Part shown: piece by piece, positions 50,604-59,618 of the stretch
Position numbering within the stretch: position 1 is the first letter of the stretch
Layout of the letters: the number at the start of each line of letters is the position of its first letter
Origin: Paenibacillus thalictri
Lineage (GTDB): Bacteria; Bacillota; Bacilli; Paenibacillales; NBRC-103111
Length of the DNA stretch: 64,000 bases
Assembly: GCF_004307995.1 (NCBI RefSeq)
Contig: NZ_SIRE01000017.1
Coordinates: 168,242-232,241, forward strand
Direction of reading: 5' to 3'
Translations under genes and position numbers: made by a program
The notes under the pieces: model-generated
What the model saw: the letters and a program-made list of their open reading frames with translations, nothing else
The model's database searches: none
Told to the model about the DNA's origin: nothing

Positions 50604-51677
50604 ATGAAAAAATTCAATTTTTTAACAGGACTTCTTATTGGGATCGGATTGTCGGCGTGTTCGGTAACGTTTGCCGCAAGTAACATTGAAGCGTTTCTTT
50701 TTCCAAGCAAGGTGATATTCCATCTGGGTGAATTAACCAATAATGTTGACGTCAGTAAAAGTCCTGTCATCAATCACAACAACCAAGCGTACGTCCCTCT
50801 ACGGTTATTTGCCGAGTCCATCGGGGCCAGAGTGAATTTTCAGGAAGCTTCCAACGTGCCGGGAACCCATCAAATCGATATTTACACGGCGGATGTAACA
50901 ACTTTGTTCCATATGCCCGATCCCGAAGGATACGTTACTGTAGGACAATTCCAAATCAGCGAGGAACCTTCGTACCCGGGCCGCAGCAATTTGACGGGTT
51001 TGATGAGAATCAACAAAAAAATGACTGGGAAATCCGTGCAAATTGATGCTTTAGATTCGAGTAATCATATTGTCGGTTCAACAGGTTATATATTTACCGA
51101 AATGCTCGGTCGGAAAAACGAGGGCGATGTGATGCCGTTTGCGGCTCCGATCGACTTGAAAGGTAACGTTGAATCGTACCAAGTTAAAGTGGTAGACGGC
51201 TGGGAGCCGTTAAGTTCCGAGTTTGTCAATGGACCCGGAGTGCTATCTGACTTTGCGGGTGTTATTTTTGGACCGCCAGATTTCAGCAATGATAGAAAAA
51301 GTCTGGCACATCACGGGGTGGATTTTAAAAATGATAGCTCTCATGATATATGGATTGAGCCTTTAAACATGGAGTATCAAATCGTAAAAGTCGATGGAGA
51401 TCAAGAAGAGATAATGTTTCATTACAAAATTCCTGCGCTGGAGGGCAGGATTCAGGCTAAATCATGGTTTAAAGCATATTTGCCTGAATGGAATTTACGA
51501 GACCCAAGCGGAGAGCCTATTACCCCTGGAAAGTATATCGTTCGGATTCAAGTTCCTGCTGCGCTCTCCTATACTGTGGACGGAAGTGAAGAAGTAAAGA
51601 TGTTTACTAAAATAGCCAGATATAATAACTGGGAGATTGACATCACTCAGGCCGATATTGATAAGTTTTCCATGTGA
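50604..51677 (+). CDS. Secreted protein with copper amine oxidase-like N-terminal domain
   Basis: Exported protein of 357 residues. Signal sequence with a possible lipobox LSAC (Cys19), although a type I site after TFAA is equally possible. Residues 35-90 carry the copper-amine-oxidase N-terminal domain (SPVINHNNQAYVPLRLFAES), very frequent in Paenibacillus surface proteins. The C-terminal part (about 225-345) has the pattern of BsuPI-type proteinase-inhibitor domains (IQAKSWFKAYLPEW, then PITPGKYIVRIQV). Codon use is more AT-rich than its neighbours, hinting at a later acquisition. Single gene; role unknown. Confidence 0.75.
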   Translation: MKKFNFLTGLLIGIGLSACSVTFAASNIEAFLFPSKVIFHLGELTNNVDVSKSPVINHNNQAYVPLRLFAESIGARVNFQEASNVPGTHQIDIYTADVTTLFHMPDPEGYVTVGQFQISEEPSYPGRSNLTGLMRINKKMTGKSVQIDALDSSNHIVGSTGYIFTEMLGRKNEGDVMPFAAPIDLKGNVESYQVKVVDGWEPLSSEFVNGPGVLSDFAGVIFGPPDFSNDRKSLAHHGVDFKNDSSHDIWIEPLNMEYQIVKVDGDQEEIMFHYKIPALEGRIQAKSWFKAYLPEWNLRDPSGEPITPGKYIVRIQVPAALSYTVDGSEEVKMFTKIARYNNWEIDITQADIDKFSM

Positions 51678-51797
51678 GCGAGGGATTCGAATAACGGGTG
51701 ATAATCCGACGTTATCTCGGCAATGCCCGCCAAAGTATTGAGAGCGCTTCCCCATCTATGGTAATGTTAGGGCATATCGTATAAAGGAGATGCTTTC

Positions 51798-52760
51798 ATG
51801 CAGCTTGAACAAATCAGGGAGCTGGCTCTGACGATCAGAAGCCAGGTCAATCAAGTCGTCGTCGGGAAAGAAGATGTCATCGACAAGCTGCTTATTGCGC
51901 TCATTGCATCGGGGCATGTGCTGCTGGAAGATGTGCCGGGTACAGGCAAAACGCTGCTCGCTAAATCGCTGGCAAAATCGCTGAACTGCGGCTTTAAGCG
52001 CATCCAGTTTACACCCGACCTGCTGCCGTCCGATGTCAGCGGAATTAATTTTTACAATCAAAAGCAAGGCGAATTTGAATTCAGGCCGGGACCGCTATTT
52101 ACGAATATTTTGCTGGCAGACGAAATTAACCGCGCGACCCCGCGCACGCAGTCGAGTTTGCTGGAGTGCATGGAGGAGCGGCAGGTTTCGATTGATGGAG
52201 AAACAAGGGTGCTTGAGCGTCCTTTTATGGTGATCGCTACGCAAAATCCGGTGGAAAATCAAGGCACATTCCCGCTGCCGGAAGCGCAGTTGGACCGGTT
52301 TTTATTTAAGGTGAACATGGGATATCCAACAACGGAGGAAGGTCTTGGCATATTAAAACGATTTATCGCGGGCAGTCCGCTCGACCATATCGGGCCGGTG
52401 GCCGAGGTTAGCGACATCGTCGCGGCGCAAAACAGCTTTGCCCAGGTCAAGGTGCACGACGATATGCTGGCTTATTTGCTGCGCATCGTGGAAAAAACGC
52501 GCAGCCACGGCGACGTCGCAGCCGGCGTCAGCCCGCGCGGCAGTCAGGCGCTGCTGAAGGCGGTGCAGGTTCGCGCCATCTTGGAAGGCCGGGATTATGT
52601 GCTGCCCGATGATATTAAGGCGATGGCCAAACCGGTGCTTGCCCACCGGCTGATTCTCAAAAGCTCTTTCCGGGCGCGCAGCGATGCGGCTGAAACGGTG
52701 ATCGAGCAAGTTTTGCGGGAAATACCGGTGCCGGCCGAAAACGACCTGCTGCTCCGTTAA
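51798..52760 (+). CDS. MoxR-family AAA+ ATPase (copy 2)
   Basis: Close paralogue of the ATPase at 22534, 320 residues. Walker A EDVPGTGKTLL, Walker B NILLADEINRATPRTQSS, sensor 1 VIATQNPVENQGTFPLPEAQ and arginine-finger region VSPRGSQALLKAVQ. AAAGGAG lies eight bases before the ATG. First gene of a second MoxR-DUF58 operon; the next gene starts 12 bases later. Confidence 0.94.
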   Translation: MQLEQIRELALTIRSQVNQVVVGKEDVIDKLLIALIASGHVLLEDVPGTGKTLLAKSLAKSLNCGFKRIQFTPDLLPSDVSGINFYNQKQGEFEFRPGPLFTNILLADEINRATPRTQSSLLECMEERQVSIDGETRVLERPFMVIATQNPVENQGTFPLPEAQLDRFLFKVNMGYPTTEEGLGILKRFIAGSPLDHIGPVAEVSDIVAAQNSFAQVKVHDDMLAYLLRIVEKTRSHGDVAAGVSPRGSQALLKAVQVRAILEGRDYVLPDDIKAMAKPVLAHRLILKSSFRARSDAAETVIEQVLREIPVPAENDLLLR

Positions 52761-52772
52761 GGATGTGTTGTC

Positions 52773-53906
52773 ATGAGCATTCATTGGTTTATTTTTATCG
52801 CTGGAGTGATTGTTTTTCTGCAGGGCCGCATGTTCCGCATGTTCGGGCAGAAGCGGCTTGAATACGAAAGATATTTTAACGTCAGGGCTTGTTATGTCGG
52901 GGAAGAAGCGGAGATGGTCGAACGGCTGTCCAACCGCAAACCGCTGCCGGTACCATGGCTTCGCTTGGAATCGCTGATTCACGCCGGGCTGAGATTTTAC
53001 AGCCCGTTTCAACTGGAGGTTGTGGACGGCACTTATTTTCAATATCATAAAAGCTTTTTCTCGCTGATGCCTTATACGCAAATTACAAGGCGGCATAAGG
53101 TGGTTTGCGAGAAACGGGGCTGCTACCGGCTGAGTTCGGCGACGCTGACCTGCGGGGACCCGCTGGGCCTGTTTACCGCCTCAACAAGGCTGACGTTGGA
53201 TACGGAGCTGCTTGTATATCCGCGTCCCATCCCATTGGAAGATATCGAGTTGCCATCGCACAGTTGGCAGGGCGATTTTACGGTAAGGCGCTGGATTGTC
53301 GACGATCCTTTTGTAACTGCGGGAACGCGGGATTACCGGTTCGGCGATCCGCTGAACGGGATCAATTGGAAGGCGACGGCCAGAACCGGACGGCTGCAGG
53401 TTCATCAGCGTGATTTTACCGCCGATCATCGCGTTATGATCTATGTTAACTCGGAGGATCATGCGCTGATGTGGGATCAGGTCAACGACGAAGAGCTGAT
53501 TGAAGAAGGTATTGCTTATGCCGCCGCGCTTATCCAATATGCCGTTGCGCAGGGACTTGAAACCGGCTTTGGCACCAATGCCTACACCGTCGATGCCCCA
53601 AAAGAGCCGGTGCGCATCGAACCGCAAAGAGGGGAAGCGCATACGACTTATTTGCTTGATACGTTGGCCCGTCTGGTCGTTGCCCGCAGCATTCCGTTTG
53701 ACACGTTTCTGGAGGAAGAGGCGGCGCGGCATGCGTCCAACCTGGACATTCTCATCGTCTCGGCTTACGTCAGCGACAAGATGAAACCGCCGATGGAGCG
53801 GCTGCGTCAAATCGGCAATTCGGTCACGGTGATTCCGCTGCGCAAGAGGCAAGACGCAGCGGCTGTCCCGGAAGCAGCATCAGCGGAGGCGGGTGAAAGC
53901 GCATGA
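52773..53906 (+). CDS. DUF58 domain membrane protein (copy 2)
   Basis: Paralogue of the protein at 23499, 377 residues. One N-terminal hydrophobic segment, then the DUF58 signature RDYRFGDPLNGINWKATART (about residue 185) and a von Willebrand-A-like tail starting RVMIYVNSEDHAL. Its stop overlaps the next start (ATGA). Confidence 0.9.
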   Translation: MSIHWFIFIAGVIVFLQGRMFRMFGQKRLEYERYFNVRACYVGEEAEMVERLSNRKPLPVPWLRLESLIHAGLRFYSPFQLEVVDGTYFQYHKSFFSLMPYTQITRRHKVVCEKRGCYRLSSATLTCGDPLGLFTASTRLTLDTELLVYPRPIPLEDIELPSHSWQGDFTVRRWIVDDPFVTAGTRDYRFGDPLNGINWKATARTGRLQVHQRDFTADHRVMIYVNSEDHALMWDQVNDEELIEEGIAYAAALIQYAVAQGLETGFGTNAYTVDAPKEPVRIEPQRGEAHTTYLLDTLARLVVARSIPFDTFLEEEAARHASNLDILIVSAYVSDKMKPPMERLRQIGNSVTVIPLRKRQDAAAVPEAASAEAGESA

Positions 53907-55240
53907 GCGAATATATGACTTCACGGAGTTTGGCCAAAGCGCTGCTGCGGGGCGCGGTGGAACTGCTGCTGTTCCTGCCGCCGTTCCTGCTTGCTGCGGT
54001 CTATTTGCTGGACGGCTCCTTGCGCTGGCTATGGCTTGTTCTGCTGCCGGTCGCTTATGTCGTAGGGTATGCCGCTCAGAGCGCGATCAACCTGCGCAAG
54101 CTGTATGCGCTATTGCTGCTTGCCGCGGCAACTGCGGCTGTCCATACCCTGATTTTTTATTTTCTGGGGCTGGCTTGGTACGTCACGGGGCCGTTTGCAC
54201 TTCTTGCCGCTTTCCGCGGTATCCGCTCGGCTGACATGTCGTGGGAGGCGAGTTTTCCCGTAGGGTTAAATGCAATCGGGATTCTGATCTATTTTATCGT
54301 CTCGGTAATGGTGCGTTTTGTGGAATCGTTTCAGCCTTACGTTCCTGTGCTGACTGGATGCGGGGTGATTGCGCTGGCGGTGGCTTTGTTTATCGCCAAC
54401 CAGGCTCATATCCGTCAAGAGACATTGTCGGGGAAAAAAGCCCCTTCCGTCGCTTCGTCCGTCTTGTGGCAAAACCGCATGATGATCGGGCTGCTGCTTA
54501 TCGTCATCGCCGTCGTTGCTTTGTTCCGCGAGCTGCGCGATGTTTTCTTGCAGCTCAGAGATGCCGTCATCGCGGCGATCTTATGGCTGCTCAGCTTGCT
54601 TCCCGATACCAAGCAGACACCGGAAGGCGCTGCGCAGCCCAAGCCGCCAATGGATCAAGGCGTTCCCGCCCAGCCTGCGGCATGGCTTGTATGGCTGGAA
54701 CAAGCTGCTATAGTGCTGGCGGAAGCGGCGGCCGTGCTGCTGATTGTTTATGGATTGTACAAACTGCTGCGCAAGCTGCCGCCATTAGTTAAACGCATTT
54801 ACTTATGGTGTATTGCCGCCTTACGTATGGGGGAGAAGTTGGAGTCCCGCGAAGGGTACGAAGACAATGTGGAATCGCTGGTCGACTGGAACGGGCTGGG
54901 CGGCAAGTTTGCCGAGCGATTGAAAAATTGGCGTACGGCTTTGGCGCGGAAAAAAATCCGCTGGGAAGACCTGGAGGATAACGGGGAACGGGTGCGTTTT
55001 TTATACAAACGTTGGCTGCAGCGCCATATTGCGCGGGGTTATGCGTACAAACCGTTTTTAACCCCGCAGGAAACCGGAAACGAGCTGGATAATCCGCGCA
55101 GACATACCGCCGGCCATCAGACCGGCGGAGACAGTGAGCTGGTCGAATGGTACGAACATGCCCGGTATGGGGAGCGCCTACCTACCGATGCGCAGGCGCA
55201 GATTTTAAAAAATAAGCTGGAGCGTGCTAACCAAGAGTGA
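53903..55240 (+). CDS. Membrane protein with C-terminal DUF4129-like domain
   Basis: Third gene of the second MoxR operon. About seven to eight membrane helices (residues 10-290) are followed by a cytoplasmic DUF4129-like domain (FLYKRWLQRHIARGYAYKPF, LTPQETGNEL, ELVEWYEHARYGERLPTDAQ). The position is that of the transglutaminase in operon 1, but the protease core with its Cys-His-Asp is missing, so only the scaffold and tail remain. 445 residues. The last 14 bases overlap the convergent ktrB gene. Confidence 0.83.
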   Translation: MSEYMTSRSLAKALLRGAVELLLFLPPFLLAAVYLLDGSLRWLWLVLLPVAYVVGYAAQSAINLRKLYALLLLAAATAAVHTLIFYFLGLAWYVTGPFALLAAFRGIRSADMSWEASFPVGLNAIGILIYFIVSVMVRFVESFQPYVPVLTGCGVIALAVALFIANQAHIRQETLSGKKAPSVASSVLWQNRMMIGLLLIVIAVVALFRELRDVFLQLRDAVIAAILWLLSLLPDTKQTPEGAAQPKPPMDQGVPAQPAAWLVWLEQAAIVLAEAAAVLLIVYGLYKLLRKLPPLVKRIYLWCIAALRMGEKLESREGYEDNVESLVDWNGLGGKFAERLKNWRTALARKKIRWEDLEDNGERVRFLYKRWLQRHIARGYAYKPFLTPQETGNELDNPRRHTAGHQTGGDSELVEWYEHARYGERLPTDAQAQILKNKLERANQE

Positions 55241-56591
55241 TTTTGCCTTCGGGATAACGGTAAGGCTGCTTATCTTTTCTTCCGTTTAGGGCAAATGCAA
55301 AGGTCACGGGACCAAGCCGCCCGAGAAACATGAGGAATATGAGCAGTATTTTGCCGACGGGGGTGAGATTGGGGGTAATCCCCAAAGACATGCCGGTTGT
55401 TCCGAACGCCGACGTCGCTTCGAACAAAATCGTCAGAAACGGAGCGCGTTCCGTGATGGACAACGCCATAGCGGCGCCAACGACAACGACAAAAGCGATG
55501 ATGGTAAACGTAACGGCATGATAAACCGTTTTCTCCGGGATCCGGGAACGGAACATCACGATATCTTGTCTGCCCCGGAGCATAGCGACCATCGCGCCTA
55601 CCAGTACGGCAAAGGTGGTTACTTTAATGCCGCCTCCGGTGGAGCCCGGGGCTGCGCCGATAAACATCAGCAAAATAATGAAAAATTGCGTCGATTGACG
55701 GAGCGTGCTCGGATCAAGCGTATTCACTCCGGCCGAACGGGAAGAAACGGATTGAAACAGCGCTCCGAATATTTTGCCTGTAGGCGAGAGCGGCTGCAAA
55801 GTGAGCGGATTCGTAAATTCCATAATGAATATAACCACGGTGCCGACTACAATCAGCAGGCCGGAGACGTACAGCACCACCTTGCTGTTCAAGCTCAGCT
55901 TTTTCGTTTGCGGATAGGTCAGCAGCTCGGAAATGACGGTGAATCCGATACCGCCGAAAAAAATAAGCAGGATGGAGACGATATTAACAAAAGGATCATC
56001 CACATAAGGAATCAGGCTGCTCGCCCTGCCCGGAAATACCCCGAAAAGGTCGAAGCCGGCGTTGTTGAAGATGGAGATGCTGTGGAACACCCCGAAATAA
56101 ACGGCTTGTCCGAGCGGCATTTCATTCATCAAATAAAGCGCAAGCATGAAGGCGCCGGCCGCTTCGATAGCCAGTGCATATAAAATGACTTTGCGGATCA
56201 GCCGGATCAGTCCGTCATTCGAACTGTAATTGATCGCTTCCTGCAAAATCAGACGTTCGCTGAAAGAAATGCGCTTGCGCAAAACAAGCGCGGCGAAGGT
56301 GGTCATGCTCATAAACCCGAGGCCGCCGATTTGCACAAGCACAATCAGGACGATCTGGCCGAACGTCGAGAGATGAGTTCCCGGATTAATAACGGAAAGG
56401 CCCGTTACACATACGGCCGAAGCGGCCATAAACAAGGCGTCGAGATACCGCAGGCTTTCGCCGCCCGTAAACGCGGCAGACAACGACAAAAGCACGGAGC
56501 CGATCAGGATCATAGCGACAAAGCCGAGTGCGAGCACTTGCGGCGGATTCGGCTTATATTTGAATTTATTGCTGTTTGATGCAAAGATCAT
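55227..56591 (-). CDS. ktrB: KtrB/TrkH-type potassium uptake channel
   Basis: Membrane subunit of a Ktr potassium transporter, working with a cytoplasmic KtrA gating ring that is not encoded in the window. The four selectivity-filter loops are recognisable: CVTGLSV, FNNAGFDLFG, STGGGIKV and FGTTGMSLG. 454 residues and about ten helices. The ATG at 56591 has TTGGAG nine bases upstream; the TTG at 56606 is inside that ribosome site. It is convergent with, and overlaps by 14 bases, the DUF4129 gene, so the two have no terminator between them. Confidence 0.93.
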   Translation of the reverse strand: MIFASNSNKFKYKPNPPQVLALGFVAMILIGSVLLSLSAAFTGGESLRYLDALFMAASAVCVTGLSVINPGTHLSTFGQIVLIVLVQIGGLGFMSMTTFAALVLRKRISFSERLILQEAINYSSNDGLIRLIRKVILYALAIEAAGAFMLALYLMNEMPLGQAVYFGVFHSISIFNNAGFDLFGVFPGRASSLIPYVDDPFVNIVSILLIFFGGIGFTVISELLTYPQTKKLSLNSKVVLYVSGLLIVVGTVVIFIMEFTNPLTLQPLSPTGKIFGALFQSVSSRSAGVNTLDPSTLRQSTQFFIILLMFIGAAPGSTGGGIKVTTFAVLVGAMVAMLRGRQDIVMFRSRIPEKTVYHAVTFTIIAFVVVVGAAMALSITERAPFLTILFEATSAFGTTGMSLGITPNLTPVGKILLIFLMFLGRLGPVTFAFALNGRKDKQPYRYPEGKITLG

Positions 56592-56770
56592 TCGTATAAG
56601 CTCCAATTGACTAGTGATGTGTAGCGGTTGTTGCGCGAGACTTGGGCAATTATATGGTTTTCCAGCTAGCCGCTTATTATGTGAGTTATGTATGGCTCAC
56701 CTGATAGGCGGCTTTCTATGATGCGCTTGGCTCATGGAAGGCGCTGCTGTATATGGCTGGGCACGGGATC

Positions 56771-57445
56771 TTACGCTTTCTTCCCGTAAAACACGGCGAA
56801 ATCCAAATACTTGTACATACAGTCCACGTCGGTGAACCCGGCCGCTTCCAGCCAGCCGATCTGATCCGACAATGTGGCGTTGATGTCGAGTTTTCTTCTT
56901 TCTATCGACGAGTCGATCGCTTCTTGCGTCAGGCCGCTGCGATGAATCGCTTCCAGCCACTGCTTTCGATAATAGGCGTCGGCCGCGGGCGTATGGCCCT
57001 GTACCTGGTCGGCATTAACGAAGATGCCGCCGCTCCGCAGCAGCCTGTATACGGTGTGGAACAACCGCTGCTTGTCCGGATGAGTCAGGTGGTGGATCGA
57101 TAAAGACGATATGACGGCGTCGTATTGGCCGGAAAACGCATACTCCGAATAATCGCCAACGATATATTGAACCCTGTCCGTGCGGGAGAACCGCGCGCGG
57201 GCTCCGTCTAGCATACTATCGCTTAAATCCATCAGCGTCAAGTGAATATCTGGATATTTTTGCATCACAAGCCCTGCAAACAATCCCGTTCCCGATCCCA
57301 AATCAAGCACCTTGGATGAAGGCTCGCATTCCACTAGCGATACCGCCATCCCGTAGAATTCGTCAAAGCATGGAATGAGCTGTTTTCTTTGCCTGTCATA
57401 GTCGTTGGCAATAGCGTCAAACTGCATTTTAACCGATGCGTGCAT
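56771..57445 (-). CDS. Class I SAM-dependent methyltransferase
   Basis: Soluble methyltransferase of 224 residues. SAM loop VLDLGSGTGLFAGLV, acidic residue in LTLMDLSDSMLDGA, motif QYIVGDYSEY and AVISSLSIHHLTHPDK. GAGGAGG lies eight bases before the ATG. Stand-alone gene between ktrB and a DUF2264 gene; substrate unknown. The 180 bases between it and ktrB hold no feature I can support beyond a short GTGAG/CTCAC inverted repeat. Confidence 0.9.
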   Translation of the reverse strand: MHASVKMQFDAIANDYDRQRKQLIPCFDEFYGMAVSLVECEPSSKVLDLGSGTGLFAGLVMQKYPDIHLTLMDLSDSMLDGARARFSRTDRVQYIVGDYSEYAFSGQYDAVISSLSIHHLTHPDKQRLFHTVYRLLRSGGIFVNADQVQGHTPAADAYYRKQWLEAIHRSGLTQEAIDSSIERRKLDINATLSDQIGWLEAAGFTDVDCMYKYLDFAVFYGKKA

Positions 57446-57569
57446 ATTACGTTCCTCCTCTTATTGCTCACATATGATCTGCTTTAATTGTAAAATAAAG
57501 CAAATCAATTCGGAAATATATAAGATGAATGAGTTTGATAGTTCATACCTATAATGACTTGTGTCGTTG

Positions 57570-57609
57570 AAAAAAGACCTGCGGCTGAAAAGCGAAGCTG
57601 CAGGTCTTT
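57570..57609 (-). terminator. Terminator of the DUF2264 gene
   Basis: On the minus strand AAAGACCTGC pairs with GCAGGTCTTT around the hairpin top, followed by a T-run. Confidence 0.85.
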
Positions 57610-57617
57610 GAATGTTT

Positions 57618-58763
57618 TTAGTGGTATAAGGCTTTGTCAATTGGAAAAGGTTTGCCGCTCCAGGCTTTGACTTGCGTCCATGGGGCTTCGCCTTGCCAGA
57701 ACGGATCGTCCGCGCCAAGACCGAGCGGTAAAAATACAGCCGCGCACAAATACAAGCTGCCAGTCGAAATGTAATGCTCGCCGATTTCCGGTTGGTGGCC
57801 GTAAAAGCCGATACGCAGCCAGCCGTCGGCATCAAAGGTGTCAGGCGCCTCAATCACTTTGCGGATGACCGCGGTCAGCGCGCACCGCACTTGAGCCGGA
57901 ACCAGCTGCTTGTCGAGCCTGTGCTGCAGCGCCATCTGGGACAACAACTGGAAAGCTCCGAAGCGGTAGGCAAGCGAACGGCCAAGCGGAGGGAAAGTGC
58001 CCTCCGGCGAAATCATTCTCTCCAGCTGAGCGGCAAATCTGCTGGCGCGGGCGATAATGCTGTCCCGCAGCTCACCCCAAGCAGGCTCCAAGTCGCCGAA
58101 CACTTCAACGACATCAACCAGCATTGGCTGGATCACAAAGCTGTTGTAATAATCGGCATGATAGTCCGGTCCGTCGCCGTAAATGCCGTCCCCTTTGTAC
58201 CATTGCTCGTGCTGGCGGATCGCATAATCGACCCGCATCGGATCGAAGTCGGCACCGGCTTTGTATAAAGCCGCTTCCGTCATAGCTGCGAACAACAGCC
58301 AGTTGCTAAAGCCGGGCTTGCGTGTTCTTGTTGATTTCAGGGCAGCAATGACATTGTTTTTGACTCTGCTATCCAGCTTGTCCCACAATTCGGTCGGCGC
58401 GCGCAATAAGGCATGGGATAAAAACGCTGCGTCGACCAGCGGCTGCAAGCCTTCCGAAAAGTTGAAAAAATCGGGGGATTCAGGATCTGTCGCCGCATCG
58501 ATCGCTTGACGCGCCAGCAGCGCATAACGCTCGCGCAGCCGTCCTTCTTCCGCTGCGCGGCTGCCGTGCTCCAGCCATGGCGCCATACCGCAAAGCAGTC
58601 TTCCGAGCGCTTCCAGATGGGTGAATTGCTCGCGGTCCGTGCCGGCCGATTCAACCGGCATCTGTTTTTTTAATTGTCTATTAGCTAAATGATACAGTAC
58701 CGGTTGAGCAATACGGCTAAGTGCATCAATCCAATACAAACGGTCCAGTTGGCCTGGATTCAT
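57618..58763 (-). CDS. DUF2264 domain protein
   Basis: A 381-residue soluble protein of the DUF2264 family, thought to be an alpha/alpha-barrel related to polysaccharide-degrading enzymes. Recognisable segments: HLEALGRLLCGMAPWLE, NWLLFAAMTEAALY, GDGIYGDGPDYHADYYNSFV (with likely active-site Asp/His residues) and FPPLGRSLAYRFGAFQLLSQ. The ATG at 58763 has GGAGGT seven bases upstream; the frame reaches to 58805 without support. No signal peptide. It stands alone, divergent from the ECF sigma gene. Substrate unknown. Confidence 0.87.
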   Translation of the reverse strand: MNPGQLDRLYWIDALSRIAQPVLYHLANRQLKKQMPVESAGTDREQFTHLEALGRLLCGMAPWLEHGSRAAEEGRLRERYALLARQAIDAATDPESPDFFNFSEGLQPLVDAAFLSHALLRAPTELWDKLDSRVKNNVIAALKSTRTRKPGFSNWLLFAAMTEAALYKAGADFDPMRVDYAIRQHEQWYKGDGIYGDGPDYHADYYNSFVIQPMLVDVVEVFGDLEPAWGELRDSIIARASRFAAQLERMISPEGTFPPLGRSLAYRFGAFQLLSQMALQHRLDKQLVPAQVRCALTAVIRKVIEAPDTFDADGWLRIGFYGHQPEIGEHYISTGSLYLCAAVFLPLGLGADDPFWQGEAPWTQVKAWSGKPFPIDKALYH

Positions 58764-59013
58764 AGAAAGACCTCCATGTAAATAAGCGATGTATATGTAC
58801 CCCATTGTACTTCAAATAGTCAAGCGTTACATTAGAAGACCGTACAATAATGTTTGTCGAATTAACTCAAAACATAGACGGACCTGTCAATAAAACCAGA
58901 TGTATCCGATGGCGGAGGTGTATACCTGGACATGAAAATTTGATATTCTGGTACAAGGCTGGTGTTGCCGGCCGTTTATGAAAAACTGCTTTTCTGCTAT
59001 TATCAATTATTTT
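58764..59013. other. Intergenic region between DUF2264 and sigma genes
   Basis: About 250 AT-rich bases between divergent genes. The open frame starting at 58962 is only the upstream extension of the sigma gene. I see no RNA element or convincing promoter for the DUF2264 gene. Confidence 0.5.
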
Positions 59014-59040
59014 TTGCAACATTTGAGAAAGTATCGTCGT
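59014..59040 (+). promoter_or_regulatory. Candidate ECF-type autoregulated promoter
   Basis: TGCAAC, 17 bases, CGTT, 30 bases before the sigma start. The AAC -35 core and CGT -10 core are those used by sigma-W-like ECF factors, which usually drive their own operon. Confidence 0.45.
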
Positions 59041-59069
59041 TAATAAGGTTGCAAGAGAGGGGGATCCCA

Positions 59070-59618
59070 GTGGTAGCACCGGAATTGATCAAGGCTGCCC
59101 AAGCGGGCGATCGCGACGCTCTAATTACCCTATTGCGAGAAATTGAAACCCATGTGTACCGTACGGCTTATTATCTTCTCGGAAATGAACAGGATGCAAT
59201 GGATGCCGCTCAGGAAGCGCTCATCCGCATTTATACAAAAATCAATTCATATGAAGAGAAGGCATTATTCAAAACATGGGTCCAACGTATCGTAACCAAC
59301 TTGTGTATTGATAAATTTCGTCGTTCGAAGCCTACCGTTTCGATTGAACAACACGACATGACGTTTGTTTCAGATAATAGTGTGGAAGACGAGGTTATAT
59401 CGACGTATATTGCCCAAGATATAAGAGAGGCGATTGATAAGCTGCCGGAGCATCACCGAACGGTAGTGGTGCTTCGATATTTACAGGACTTCTCATACAA
59501 TGAAATCGCGGAATCGCTGGACTTGCCTCTGAATACGGTCAAATCGTATTTGTTTCGGGCAAGGCAGCAGCTGCAAACGTTACTTCAGGATTACCAGAAA
59601 GGTAGTGTTCGGGGATGA
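59070..59618 (+). CDS. sigW: ECF RNA polymerase sigma factor, SigW-like
   Basis: Sigma factor of 182 residues. Region 2: LIKAAQAGDRDALITLLREI, HVYRTAYYLLGNEQDAMDAA, FKTWVQRIVTNLCIDKFRR; region 4: LPEHHRTVVVLRYLQDFSYN and LPLNTVKSYLFRARQQLQTL. The GTG at 59070 has AGAGAGGGGG upstream; the longer frame from 58962 runs over the promoter. The next gene overlaps by four bases and encodes a zinc anti-sigma factor, as in sigW-rsiW. The name is by resemblance and arrangement; the regulon, expected to be envelope-stress genes, is not shown. Confidence 0.85.
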   Translation: MVAPELIKAAQAGDRDALITLLREIETHVYRTAYYLLGNEQDAMDAAQEALIRIYTKINSYEEKALFKTWVQRIVTNLCIDKFRRSKPTVSIEQHDMTFVSDNSVEDEVISTYIAQDIREAIDKLPEHHRTVVVLRYLQDFSYNEIAESLDLPLNTVKSYLFRARQQLQTLLQDYQKGSVRG

